Shown one piece after another: positions 23,644 through 35,678 of a stretch of 64,000 nucleotides of DNA. The notes under the pieces were generated by a model, which worked only from the letters and a program-made list of their open reading frames with translations, made no database searches and had not been told where the DNA came from. Each line of letters begins with the position of its first letter. Position 1 is the first letter of the stretch. Made by a program: the position numbers and the translations under genes. Origin of the DNA: Diplocarpon mali (taxonomy: Eukaryota > Ascomycota > Leotiomycetes > Helotiales > Drepanopezizaceae); the NCBI GenBank assembly GCA_024741835.1, contig JAENRP010000045.1, positions 103,327-167,326 on the forward strand. Reading direction: 5' to 3'.

Positions 23644-24871
23644 GGACAGAAGGGTCAAGGAGCCTTCAAAATCATGTATTTCTTCTGGCTTCGAACTCTA
23701 CGGCTCTGAGGCTCTCTCGGCCGCAGCGGCATGGAAGGCTTTTGAATCAAACGACAACTTTCCTCTCTCTCTCTCCTGAGCAGGATGATGCATGCGAGAC
23801 ACTGGCCTCGTGTGCATAATTGAAACAGCGTTTCCATCGTCGCTTCGACTCGTCCACTCAGTTTCACGGACTCGACGAGTTCGACGGCAAACAGATCGAT
23901 AACCGTCGCCAGTGTATCATCGGATCCATGCAGATCAGCGCCTTTGCGTCCCTTGCCACATGAAACGGGTATTCTCCCAACGTTGACACGGGTCTTTTGG
24001 CTCACAACTTAGTCCTCAAGCTTGATATCCTCTCGTGGAAGTACTTGGTTATCGTCTGTACGATGGAGTATGCATCCTCGATCCTATATCTTTCGCGCTC
24101 TGCATCAGAAACGTATGAACAGGTGTTGTGTGAGAAGTAAGTCCGGCATGCTTGCATGAAGTCCAAGTGTTTGGAATCGCTTTATCCGGGTGTCGTCCCA
24201 ACATGCGACTTCTTGATGCGCTATACCACCAGAGCATGTCCAACGATACACCCAGATGAAGCTTATTTCGTACAGAGATACGAGTACCAGGGGGAGATCG
24301 TTTACACCGCCTCTTCACCGCCCGTAAAGCAGGGGTATGCGGCAGAATGAAATAGATACCTACTGTAGAAAGCGCGATATTCTGCCACCCCTTTGCGTTG
24401 TGTACTGTGTAGGCGGTGTGGGGGATTTCCCTCGGTTCCCTCTTCGACTTGCCTCGTCTCGGAAATCATCCTGTGTTCCAACTACACACATCTAGCACCC
24501 AGCTTCGGAGTTATGAAGTCGAAGGAAATTTCAACCACTCGATTATGCTTATCATTGTGTTGCGCATAGCCGATATATAATTGCACCTTCTCAGACGTAC
24601 GGGGCTGGTACGAGCTCTGTGGCGGTCGCCTAATGGCAGCTCAAATCCTCAGCTGGAGAAACAAAAGTACGGCTTATCTCAAATAGCAGCACGAGCGGAG
24701 AACTTGTGGAGAGAGCAAATCCCAAACTCCTCACTCGTGATGGCGCTACTCCTGTGGAGGCTCGCCACCCACGCACAAGGGTCTATATCACGTGACATCC
24801 GCTGGCACCCATGGATATCTTGACATCTTCGCATCCTGATCTGCCAACACATCCGCGCGCCAACACCACAC
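23644..24871. other. intergenic region
   Basis: Between the starts of two divergent genes. It should contain both promoters. No additional gene was recognised. Confidence 0.55.
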
Positions 24872-25732
24872 ATGTCTGAGTCAACGGCTACCATGAGGGC
24901 CGACGACGGGTCCGAGAGCGCCGTGATCACTCTTCCGTACCGAGGAGCTGTGTCGCTCCAGGCACAAGCTAACGAAACGGTACAAAACTTCGCGTATCAC
25001 CCTGATGTTACTTCAGGGACGAGTAAAGCTTTCCGAACGAGTGTAGTCAAGACGTATCGAACAGATCAGCTTGGCTCTAGAGCATGGGAATGCCGCTTCT
25101 GTGGGAAACTGGCATCGCAAGTCCACTATGCTGCGACTTCTATCCTGTCACCTTCGGGGTCGTCGCTCGTTGATGGAGCCATCCCTACGTGCACTTCCAC
25201 CAAATGCTACCACCAAGGCTCGGAGCTGGCGCATCAGTGTGGAAAGAACGCCGCGCATGAACCAGGACTGATGAGTTGTGGGAACTGCGGTGGCAGATCG
25301 AGAACGGCACTATGTGGGCAGTGCACATTTTCGTGTAAGCTTTCCACGCACCCTCGGGCATCTTAGTCTTGCTAACGACGTCTCTAGATGGCTCGAGAAA
25401 CTCCATTCGGCCTGCTATCCGACCCAAGAAGCCCAGGTCTCGTGGGAAGAAGATTCAGCCTTCCAGCGACTCGGGGCGATTGCGTCTAGAAGCAGGCAGC
25501 GCCGGATGATTTGTGCATCGGAATCAAAGGAATTCTCTGAACGCCGCTGCTTATTTTGCTCGGTAGGTTTCTCAGAACTCTCTCTCTCCTACCTAGCTAA
25601 CGATTGTTATTTAAGAATGTAGAGATTTCGAACAGAAACACAAGAGAATCATCTACCGTCCCTCTCAACTGCAAGGGACCTGGACTGCACGGGAGCTCTC
25701 GTGAAAGCAGCGTCATTGGTCCTTCGTTTTAA
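24872..25732 (+). CDS. Cys-rich protein of unknown function
   Basis: I do not recognise the family. Exon 1 (24872 to about 25334) encodes about 154 residues: a Ser/Thr-rich start, then a Cys/His-rich region with paired cysteines (ECRFC, CTSTKCYH, HQC, SCGNC, LCGQC), suggesting a zinc-binding, perhaps MYND-like or treble-clef fold. The 3' structure is uncertain. With the canonical donor GTAAGC at 25335 and acceptor at 25387, the frame ends at TGA 25507-25509 with a basic Lys/Arg tail (194 residues). With the weaker donor GTGTAA at 25333, the second exon encodes SWLEKLHSACYP and runs to a well-formed intron 25563-25615, ending at TAA 25730-25732. The span given covers both models. No informative neighbour. 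Confidence 0.5.
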
Positions 25733-28700
25733 TTGGAAGGAAATGCCTGGGCTGGGATCAAAGGGGGGCGATGTTCAAGGTTTACGTTTTCAAGCGCCAT
25801 TTCCCCCATTGCGAGGTTCCACCACTGTCTTTTCAATTGGAAAATATAGAGCCACTACGGTGGAAAGTTTTCTTGGCTTCGAAAACAGTTTCTAGTAACC
25901 ACAGCATGCGAAGATCGGAAGCGTAGGATCTTCGGATGGCTAGGTTCTCGAGGATGGATCCGCTTCTCACCGTCGCGTTTGCCGCGATCGGCTCTTTTTT
26001 GCAAATCGGTCAACTCATCCTGGGCAACGCACTGAGACCAAACCCTAGCTCTGATGCCCATTCCCCAGCTAAACCTTCACGCGTCGACGGCAAGACTCTG
26101 AAAGCCTTCGTGGATAATAACCCCACAGTCATCTAAAACCGGCTGAGATCAGTCACTAAGTCGATCCTGGTACACATGTCATTTCTTAGACCCTGAAACT
26201 CTCCACTTGGCTCACGGCACAATTCGCGCCGCACAGTGCCAAATCACATGTGCGAAGAAACAACGGCCATATTCCATTGTCCTCAGCGTCGTCGGCACTT
26301 TGCACTAGACTGTAGTGCACACATGCTCTAGTGAGTTCTTCCGTTTGTCGAGTCTGTCGAAGAATTGATCAGTTGCCCGTTGCCAGCAGCGATCCGGGCG
26401 AATATGTTTGGACTCGAGGTATCTCGAAATCCGACCTCATAGCGTCTCACTCTCGCTCCGTCTCCTCAACTGTTTACGATACACTTCGTATGACCAGGCT
26501 CGCTTGCGGAACGCCAACATTTGCTCGGAAGCAGCCTCTCCCGACGCTTCCAGGGGTGTGAGGCCCGCTGCTCCAAACTTCCTCGACACCTCCGAAGACC
26601 GCTCGTTCGTCAGAGTACTGATTTTTTCCCCGTCTCAGGTCTGGAAGCTCATCCTAAGATATTCGATCCGGATCCAGGCAACGAAAGATCGCCAAGACCT
26701 CGTTCCATGCATAAGTATAGCTCACCGAAGCTAAGCAGACGCTCGTTTCTCACGCTTGCGCCGAATAGGGCTCTGACGTGAAGACGGGCACAGTCGATGG
26801 CGTCGCTTTTCGTACTCTGGTGTTGACTGCGGCTAGAACGACGCCCGGTATGGGTTGGGATCATAAGCTCGAGATGGGAAAGTATGAGATCAAAGTACAA
26901 TAGAACAGCGACCAGAACCTCTGCGACGACGCAGGAGACCAGCCCCAAGCTGACCATCAACCATCTCAAAGCCTCCACCGTACATCGGCCTGACCTCGTC
27001 TCAGGATGGCATGCATGGCAGGACGATCTTCCGGGGGTGGCAATCGGCATTGCCTACGTGCGGGGGCTCTCCTACCTGCCAGGCCGCTCTCCTCGAATCC
27101 TGGCATCGCAACAGACGCAAACCTGCTCGCTGGCTCGGCCGTGTCGAGTGCCATCGGAGCCTTCGCACTGTGGATTCCCGGGACTCCAGCGCGTGGTTGA
27201 TCGAGCACTATTGCGAAAGAACCTCAGCATCACAGAAAATGAATAAAGGGGCTTTTGTTACTCCTTCCGCTCCGTTCCCTTGTTGTTGTGATTCGCTTAA
27301 TCCGCCAAGCGAGTCCGAAAACAAAAAAGGGGAGGGGGGGGGTGGGCTGAGCGGCTCCCAGGCTAGATCGGCGCACATCTAGAAACTGGCCACGAGCGAA
27401 TGCAGCAGTAGGCGCAAATGCTCCGCGTGCGACGCCTTTCGAGATATCAGAAGACGCCCAGATCCGACCCGACGGGGCAAGCCCCGTCAGCTACGTGAGG
27501 CAGATCCGAAGAAGGCGGATCAAGGTACGCGCGAGAGAACCAGTCCGCCCTTGTGGAGGCTAGCCTGGCGAAGCCTGTCCTACTCCTCGGCCGTGAAGCA
27601 AGAAAGTCTGAGATGGTGAGGAATCGACCTGTCACCGGCAACCCCCGAGCCTCCGGCGCAGGGAAGTCCTGTTTGGCTGAGCCGATGTCTCCTGTCGAGA
27701 TAGCGGCCTTGCGCCATCTCCACCTCGGTGTCCGCGAGAATGGGGACGCGAGGGGTCGTCGGGGGGAGTTTCCCGCGGGTGGGTGACGTCCGGGCCACAC
27801 TGCTGGGAAGGCCTCGAGACTTGTCGGCCAGGTCCCTCTGGCTAGGGACGACGGGGGAGTGTAGTTCCAGCACCCTCTCCAGTCTCTGCTGCGCTCCGCC
27901 TCGGGAGGGTTCGAGCGCTTTCCTCGAGTGTTAGGGTGAGTGGGCCGATAGTTCGATCTCCTTCTCGTCTTCTCGCCTAGATCCACTCGGAGCTACCACG
28001 CTACAAAGAGGGTGCAAGGAGCCCGCTCGTCCCTTCGAAGCGGCGCGGAGACTTTCCGCGTTCAGGTCGTGTGCTGCTTCTCTAGATCGATCCACCGTCT
28101 GGCGCGCGGTCGCCACCACCCCCGGGGGATGGAATGCTTTCCTCTCGGGTGGAAGGATGGAGGGCGAGCGTGGCAGGAGCCTGGATCGCCTATCCCCGGG
28201 ACTGGTGACGGGTGAGAAGTCATCCAGGTTCCAGGTTGGTGGGCAGAGAGCTCTCTGTGCTATCGTCTGGTCAAGTAAAATCATTGTTTTGTTGAGGCTG
28301 AGGGGTTTCTGGAAAATGAAGGGAGGCAGAAGTCCTGAAGCACGTGAATGATCATGCAGAGGGATCTAATAAGCATCTCGATAGTATTATGGTAGACGTT
28401 GCTAGGCGTGGACGCCGTGGTAACGTGTCGCCCACATGCTTGGTTTTACAGTTTGCGAAAGCCCAGTAGACGCGTGGAGTTTTACCCGACTCGAGATACT
28501 TGCAGGCGACACGGGTGCTGAGACCAAGACACCCTCATCGGCACGCCCACCGGTACGCAAGGTATGGTACCTTCGGTGGTATCCGAGGGCGGGTGGTGAC
28601 CGCACCCGACAAGAAGAGAGACCCATCCCAGACGACGCTCTCGAATCTCAGCAGATGCTGCCCAGCACCTCGTTGCTTACGGCCTGGCCGCCGAGCCTGA

Positions 28701-29084
28701 GAGCATCAGACAACGAAACCCGGTGGAGGGTTTCCCACACAGCGACGCTCATCGCAGGGGAGATCTACCTCACTTGGAAGAAACAGTCAGGTGTAACAAC
28801 TCGCCACCGCCCAGGCTGTAGATCTCGAGGGAGGAGTAGTCTGGGTAGGGCAGTGCAGGTTGCAACCACCGAGCGACAGGATCTGGTTGCTGCGTGAGCG
28901 TTCGACAGCGAGACAAGGCGAAGACATACACGTAGGAGAGTGATATCTTCATGACAAGGAGGTCAGAAGTCCGACCTATCACCGCGGTGTTTGCGCTCAA
29001 CGTTCTTCCCGGAGGTGGCGAGCCGTCCAGTGCTTGTCCGGCTCCAGACAGTTGCACTCTCATCTCGGCGAGAGCCTCTTCTGC

Positions 29085-29107
29085 TTTTTTTTTTTTTTTT
29101 TTTTTTT
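29085..29107. repeat. poly-T tract
   Basis: A run of 23 consecutive T residues on the given strand. Confidence 0.95.
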
Positions 29108-29313
29108 GGCTCTCCCCTTCTCGTACCCAGGGGTGTACTGCCAATCTCTCAGAATTCTGGACCGGTGTCGGCTACCTGCTCCGTGGGGGCTTCTCCCCGT
29201 CAAGCAATGCGTAGGGCAAGCAAAAGGGCAGATCTCTCTGGATGCATGTGGTGGACAGCGGAGGCGATCCTCGTACCTGCCAAGTACTTGTAACGGGTCT
29301 ACTCTGCACGGTG

Positions 29314-29440
29314 CTCCCTTTTTTTAGCGGGCTGCAAATGTGGAACTTGAATTCCTAGGCGGACGAGAAAGTGAGTTCTTGGTTGGTCCGAATCCATGTC
29401 GTGGATATGTTCACATTTGCAGCCCACTGAAAAAAGGGAG
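29314..29440. repeat. Imperfect inverted repeat (arms about 32 bp, spacer about 63 bp)
   Basis: The left arm (29314-29345) reads CTCCC, a T-run, then GGGCTGCAAATGTG. The right arm (29409-29440) is its reverse complement with a few mismatches (CACATTTGCAGCCC, an A-run, then GGGAG). The ends could pair in a long hairpin, as in a foldback element or MITE relic. Confidence 0.8.
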
Positions 29441-31825
29441 GACGAGTAGAGTGAGTAGAGCTGCGCGATTTTGCATAGGGGACCCCCTGCGCATGGCCTG
29501 ATTCATACTTTTTCCCAGGTTCAGAATGTCAGATTCTGGTCTTTTTAGGGGAGGGGGGCAGTAGAGTCAGAGTATGAAGGCGTGAGAGTAAAATTGCAAA
29601 TTGCAGTCACTCTATCCGTGCATGCCTCGTACGTATAGCACCCTATCCATTATCCTCTGGACAGTCCTCATGGCCACGGACGCCACATGGCTTGATCCAG
29701 CGTCCTCCATGCGATCCCACCACTCGCACGCTGGAGGGTTTGGATTCGGAGGTGGGGTCTGGCAGTGACCCAGGCCGTGCTAATACGATACTGCCTGTGT
29801 ATTCCCCTACTCGAATTATAAAGACCGAGCTGACTTGGCTGCCCCGAGCTTTCTGGACGAGGCTTCGTCCTGAGATTTTGCATCGAGAAACCTTGGGCTA
29901 GATCGCCGATAAATCTATCTGGACTGTGACGAAAGGGTTTCCCGGTCTGATAAGCAAAGACCTTGAACGTGATATCCTGAGCGAGACTCCGATCTCGGCT
30001 TGCGAACTTGAGAATCACTCCCTCCAACCCGTCGTTTTCTCACTGGTCTGCCAGACTACAACGGGGCACGTTGGTGGATTTGCCGGTGGATTTGCAGCCT
30101 ACCGAGAAAAGCGAGTAGATTACTGCATTTTACCTCCAATGCAGCGCAGCGCAATCATATTGTACCAACCTGGGCCCAGCGGTTAGGATGAGTGGCGGAC
30201 GAATCACGGGTCCTCGGCGGGCTTAGAAGGCTTAGACATCTAAGAGAACTCCGTACTCGAGGGCAGGGAAATGCGTCGCTGCTTGTGTTCTTCTCGGCCA
30301 CCGGAGGGCCCAGTATGGTATCTTACCGACCCATAGGTATTCGTATGATCTGACATCTACTCCGGGATGGAGGGAAAGCAGTTCGGGGTGGTGCCAAATT
30401 CCGAGATGCTGGACGGCATAACTGCAACCTTGGACGATGGCGTTTCCCATCAATCAGCGAGAGGATCGTTTCATGATGAGGCAAGCACGCCCAGACCATG
30501 TTCGTCCGAATTGCTCGTTGCACAGAGCCAAATACGAAGCTCTTGGATTGGAGCCACCTGCCCGTGCAGCCTCCTGGGGTTGGCGTCGGCCGATGAAACT
30601 TCCTTGACACCCATCCAAGTACGAGTCCTCTGCCGTTTCAAGGAGCGTGAAGGCACGAGCCGTGTGTTGGCCATTGCCGGAATCGAGCATGAATTGCGAA
30701 GGTTGAGACGGGTGGAAGGGCGCTTGAAGCAGGCCACAACATATCCCATGGGCCCCTGTTGGGGAGGTGTCTTGTCGACCGACGGATTCCACACCAGCGG
30801 GAAATGGGTCTCCCGGTCCACTCAGCCCTGAAGATGCACAGGGTGCTCGGCCTCGGGGGTTCGACAGTGTATGCTGTACCCAGCCCACTTGAGATTCGGC
30901 TGATTATTCCGGTCCAGGGCAGGCGATCGATCGATCTTGGGGATCCCCGTCAGATCGACCAGACGAGCGATGGGATTCGTGGATGGTGGACGAGATCTCC
31001 ACAGGGGTAGCTCTCGAGGCGCTTGCGTCTTCTTGTTTTCTCATCCAAAAGCGCGCCTCTGATGCCCTGCGCCGCCGGTAAGTCCACATCAGCTAGCGAC
31101 GATCAAAAATTGGCCATTACTCTACAGTCCTCGTGCGTAGTGTACAGTCATGATACCGCGGCCAGACCCACGAGCCGGCCCTGGGGTCGGTATGGCGGCG
31201 TGGAGGTGTCCGATCAGCATCACTCCAGCTGTCTTGGCTCGATGGGCGGAGAACCCGAGGGCAGGGCAGGGTAGCCTCGACGAGACTGGGGCCGACTGAC
31301 CTCGGAGGCGACGAGCACCATGCCGAACGGCAACACGGTACGAGCAGAGCAAGGAGTTGAGTTGGCGTAGTGTGTCGAAGGGATTACCGCGATGGTGGTA
31401 TTGGCTGGCCAGGGCTCCTGGGCTGGTGGGGGAGGTGGAGTTGGAGCTTTCGCACCGATGTGATAGATGCTGACCCCCTGATTCGGATTTGGCTGGTCTG
31501 ATTTGTGGGATTTCTTTCCTTTTTTTTTTTTTTTCTCTCTCTCCCATGTTTTCGGTTAGGTCACGTGATAGGACACGCCAAGGCGCCCCCCCTGCTCGCT
31601 CAGCCGTGGGGAGAGGGAGAGGGAGAGATACAGGTATGGGTGAAGGTGTAGGTGTAGCCATCGCCATCGGGACAGAAGTAGGGGACATGTCGAGGTCCAC
31701 AGCACCCGGCTGCTCTACGACGCGTCGCATCAGGCCACCCGGGACGGAGCCAGACCTTCTGCAGTAGTGCTCATCCCCGGCCAGCGCACCCGGAATGCTG
31801 GGCATCGGTCGGTCCCTCGGGTCAG

Positions 31826-31886
31826 CAATGGAGGGGCAATGGAGTGGCAATGGAGTGGTAATGGAGTGGTAATGGAGTGGCAATGG
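31826..31886. repeat. 11-bp minisatellite
   Basis: Unit AATGGAGTGGC/T repeated about five times with small variations. Confidence 0.9.
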
Positions 31887-32074
31887 CAGGGGAGATGAAG
31901 GGAGTCCACGGATGCCCCTCCTCCCCTCCCCCAGCAGCCTACTCGTCCGTGGGATTCTGCCGCGGGATCCCGTGCCGCACGACTCCCGCACGCTGATGTC
32001 GATGTCGGTGCCGATGTCGAGGCCGCACCGGTCCGAGAATGCCAGGATCCGACACGGAGCGGCCCCTCTCTCCC

Positions 32075-32110
32075 GGCCCGAGCCCGAGCCCGAGCCCGAA
32101 GCCGAAGCCG
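32075..32110. repeat. 6-bp GC-rich repeat
   Basis: Unit GAGCCC repeated and then drifting to GAAGCC, about six units. Confidence 0.9.
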
Positions 32111-32382
32111 GTCGCTCCGGGGCCGTCTCGCCTGTCCCGAGGACCAGGCCCGAGTGCGGCCGAGCGACAGCCCGGTCGGCCACCCGAGGAAGCTCTGGCC
32201 GGTCCGGGGAGCGAGGGAGCTGCTCGTCGGCTCCCGCTCGGCGACTGGGGCACATGCATGGGAACCACCCTGCTCTGCCCTGCTCTGCCCTGCTCGAGGA
32301 CGCACCGGGACTTGTTCGGGGACTCGGGAGCTATTGCCCGTCTTCCGCGGGCGTCGTGGGGAGCGCGTCGCCTCGGGGCCGA

Positions 32383-32435
32383 GTGAGGGTGTGAAGGTGT
32401 GAGGGTGTGAGGGTGTGAGGGTGTGAGGGTGCGAG
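32383..32435. repeat. 8-bp minisatellite
   Basis: Unit GTGAGGGT repeated six times or more; GT/G-rich strand asymmetry. Confidence 0.93.
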
Positions 32436-32874
32436 GGGACGAGAGCCGCGTGCTCCGGCCTCGCGAGCGTCGACGGGGGCGGGCACGGCGCGCGCGCACG
32501 CGGTCCGCGACTGTAACAGGCCCGCGCTGTGCTCCCGATATGAGGCCCGGCAAATCATCATGCCATCATGGCGTCACCGCATCATCGACTCACCAGCCCC
32601 GCCGTGTCTCGCGACCTTGGACCGTTTGGGCGGACGGGGGGACGGGGGCCCTGCACTGGGACTCGGCCCCTCAACCAGCGCCTCGGGATCCCGGGGGGGG
32701 TTTGGGGTTTTTTTGTTTGGGTTGGGGGAGCCCTCGTCTCTCGCTCGGTCGCTTATCCCGCAATGGCCGGGCCAGACGAAAGGGCAGGGAAGGGGAAGGG
32801 GAAAGGGTCCTCGCAGGCTTTCCCGGCTGCGAGAGGTCTCGTCGGCGAGGGGTATCATGGTGACTCGGGGGGGT

Positions 32875-32901
32875 ATGTTTCCATGTTTCCATGTTTCCAT
32901 G
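32875..32901. repeat. 8-bp repeat, three copies
   Basis: Unit ATGTTTCC three times, plus ATG. Confidence 0.93.
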
Positions 32902-33136
32902 CTGGGGTGGCCTCGATACGTCCCAGGTGGCCTGCCTCGTCTGCGCGCACGGCGTCGAGACGGCCCCCATGGCCGCGAGGCATGAGCACGAGCATGAGCA
33001 CACGCTGCCCCAGGTCGCTTTGCAGGCCGAGTCGGGGTGGGAGGGCACCGGATGCCACCGGATGCCACCCGTCCGCTCGGCGCCGGCAGGGTGTGACGAG
33101 GATATACTATATGACCAGGTCGATCCGGTCGGCAGG

Positions 33137-33178
33137 TCCCAGTCCCAGTCCCAGTCCCAGTCCCTGGTCCCAGTCCCG
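33137..33178. repeat. 6-bp repeat
   Basis: Unit CAGTCC repeated, with one interruption (CTGGTC). Confidence 0.9.
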
Positions 33179-33690
33179 AGAGGACGGGGACAGGCAGCGG
33201 CCGAGCACGAGCGGGACGAGGATCTCCAGAGCATCCCGTCCAGCCCAGGGCGAGTCCTCGTGCGTGATTTTAAAAACAAACAAAAAACCAAAAAACAAAA
33301 AACACACAAAGAAAACACAAAAAAAAAAACAAAAAAAAAAAAAGGCCATGCCGGGCAGGACAGCTCGTCAGAAGCCGCAACCCACGCGGCTGGCTCGGGG
33401 CTCTGAGCCTGGGTATACGCATGTCACCATCCAACCCCGAATCTTGGAGACGAGCGGCACGAGAATGTTCGGCTTGCTCGGCCCTTCGTCTCCCACTCGG
33501 CCCATCTCCCCCCCAGCCCCACGGGGCTTTCAGTTTGACCCTCTCGCCATCTCAACACCACCCGACTCCGTCCACCCGATATACCTCCCGACCGTCGACC
33601 CGATAGACCTCCCGACCGCCGACCGGATCCCGACCGGGAGACTTCACCACCACCCAACTCCATCCACCTCCCAACCCGGAGACGTCACTC

Positions 33691-33717
33691 CCGCTCCGCT
33701 CCGCTCCGCTCCGCTCC
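33691..33717. repeat. 5-bp repeat
   Basis: Unit CCGCT repeated five times in tandem. Confidence 0.93.
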
Positions 33718-34228
33718 ACCACCCACGCCCACAGCCGGCGCCGGCATACCAGCAGGTCCCAAAAGCCATGCACCCCTCCAAACACCGGTCCCCTCGCTCG
33801 ACATCAGCTACGCTCCTCCTCCATCGCCGCCCAGCTGGTGGAGTGGGAGTTGCATCAGACCGGCTGGGAGTAAGCTTTTGATCCTCCATTCATCACATCC
33901 GCACTGACCGGTTTTCGCCCTCTATCTGCGGGAGCGTTGCCGGTTCCCCTTCCCCCCGTCCAGTTGTCGACCCGACCGGCTGCCGACCGGGGGACGGGAC
34001 TTCCATCTGTCAGATCTCAATTCTCATCTTCGGAATCGCGGCCGCGGCGAGTCCAGGGAGCTCGCCCGCCGATTGCTGATTCGACGACGAGCGGCTGGCC
34101 CGGGACTTCTTCTCGGCCAAGCACTGTTGCTGTGCTTGACTGTGCTGCACGAGGACTCTTTGACAAAACAGCTTCGTACCGACTCGGACTCTCGTGTCGG
34201 GGCAGGGTGGTAAAATTGGGAATTGGGA

Positions 34229-34318
34229 ATTTGGCTTCACCTTCACCACTTCACCACTTGGGAGGGCGACGGGATTTGGCTTCTCCTTCACCACTTCACC
34301 ACTTGGGAGGGCGACGGT
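34229..34318. repeat. 45-bp tandem duplication
   Basis: Two adjacent copies of a 45-bp unit starting ATTTGGCTTC, with about two mismatches. Each unit contains an internal CTTCACCACTTCACCACTT repeat. Confidence 0.93.
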
Positions 34319-35678
34319 GAGGGTTTCCCTCCCCCCGTCTGCCGATTTCCCCTCCCCGCTCCGCCGCGAACCAGCTCGTCTCGACGGGACTCGTCCTGGC
34401 TCTGCACTGGGCAGACTGGACTTCATCACACCCGCTGGGCGGTGCAGGCTGGATCATGCCGCCTGGCCTGGCCTGGCCTGGACGCTCGTAGCAGGGAGCC
34501 TCCCGTACAGGAATATGTACGGTATCGTGATCCTATCGTGTACCTCCATCTCCCATCCATCCTTGATCCTGGACCTGGCTTCTAGGATCCTGGGTCCACC
34601 GATGCCATATCTTTGACCTCTTTCGAACTTCCTCTCCTCTCACTCGACCCCAAAAGGCCTAATCGGTATAGCGTTGCATATTGCAAGTTGCCTCCCCCCC
34701 CCCCTCCCCCCTCTCCTGCTTCTCGACGACGACCACGTCCTGTGATCTGAACCCTTTCAGCTCTCCCTCTACAGCCGACGCGGCTATGTCGAAGTTCGAT
34801 AGTCCGACAGATGCTACAGGAGTAGCCTCCCGTAGGTCTGGCCTCCAGCCAATACACGAGCATCTTTCCGGTTTCTCACCCCCGTTCCAACATGCGAAGA
34901 GCTTTAGAATGGGCATAATGGGGTTCGCCCGCTTGGGTCCTTTTCCTCGATTCGACTGCGCTTGTCTCGCGGATCGCTGCCGTCGTGACGGTCCCTGGTC
35001 GGGTCGATCCCCTCCCTCCCCTGGTCAGTCTTGGGAAGTAATGGCACCCAGCGACTCGACTCGGCGCGCAATCTCGTTCATCCTCTGATACGTTTTCCCT
35101 TCACGTCTGAGTGGGGGCATGTCCTCTCGATCCATACTCGTACGTCTCAAGGAAGACCTCTGGGCCTGGTCAGTTTCATTGTGATGCCTCCAGGCCGGTG
35201 AGGTCTGTCATTGGCGCAGTGTCAGTCGGCCAACGCGGGATGGGGATTCTGAGCCACCTCGACTATCGCTCCAGACCGAGTGGGGAGGGGGGGGGGNAAA
35301 GGGGGGGCTGATGGGCAGGCTTATAGTCTTGTGTATATGAAGAGACAGTCCTCCACCGCGAAAGGAGGCTTGGATAGATCGACTCGTCGGCAAGCCCACC
35401 CCGTTTCGAACCCGTCACTTAAGTAACACAAAAGCAACTTCAACCCTCGTGTCTTCCAGAACCGAAGCGAGGGGGTAAGCTTCACACGTCTACATATTTC
35501 CTCTCCACCCGCATCACGTTTGCTTCTTCCGGTGGAGGGTTTGCTTCTGGACAGGTTGACGACAACATACTCGCTCTTGTCTTGCTCGCTCCCCATACCA
35601 TCCACACTCCGAGACCACGGCGAGACCGTCCTCCCAACTCCTGGACGTCGTGCGTTCCAGCGAGACCACGCCGACACG

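Larger units (their letters stand above)
25733..31000. other. gene-free region, left half of the 10-kb gap
   Basis: I find no convincing gene in this 5.3 kb. Leftward open frames such as 26649-27050 (one hydrophobic stretch) and 27447-27986 have no family features and lie in GC-rich sequence where long frames arise easily. Structures that are real: a 23-T tract at 29085-29107 and a 32-bp inverted repeat at 29314-29440. Confidence 0.45.
31001..35678. other. Repeat-rich GC-rich region upstream of the zinc-finger gene
   Basis: No credible gene in 4.7 kb. Long frames, such as one of 377 codons on the minus strand at 31122-32255, are low-complexity translations of GC-rich simple repeats. At least seven different tandem repeats lie between 31.8 and 34.3 kb (listed separately). 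An A-rich tract lies at 33275-33343 and a T-run near 31519-31534. One ambiguous base (N at 35297) sits between two G-runs. The final 300 bases are presumably the promoter and leader of the Azf1-like gene. Confidence 0.5.

Noticed and set aside
26649..27050. Leftward frame with a hydrophobic segment, possible small membrane protein
   Set aside because: No start context, no homology recognised, and no matching exons.
31122..32255. Leftward open frame of 377 codons
   Set aside because: Low-complexity Ser/Pro/Arg translation across tandem repeats, no domain and several other frames open at the same place; typical GC-rich artefact.
32383..32435. Regular short repeats resembling a CRISPR or telomere-like array
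   Set aside because: Contiguous 8-bp units without spacers in a eukaryotic genome; a minisatellite, and not the TTAGGG unit.
35399..35417. GGGTTCGAAAC on the minus strand as a tRNA T-arm
   Set aside because: No matching acceptor, D or anticodon stems around it.
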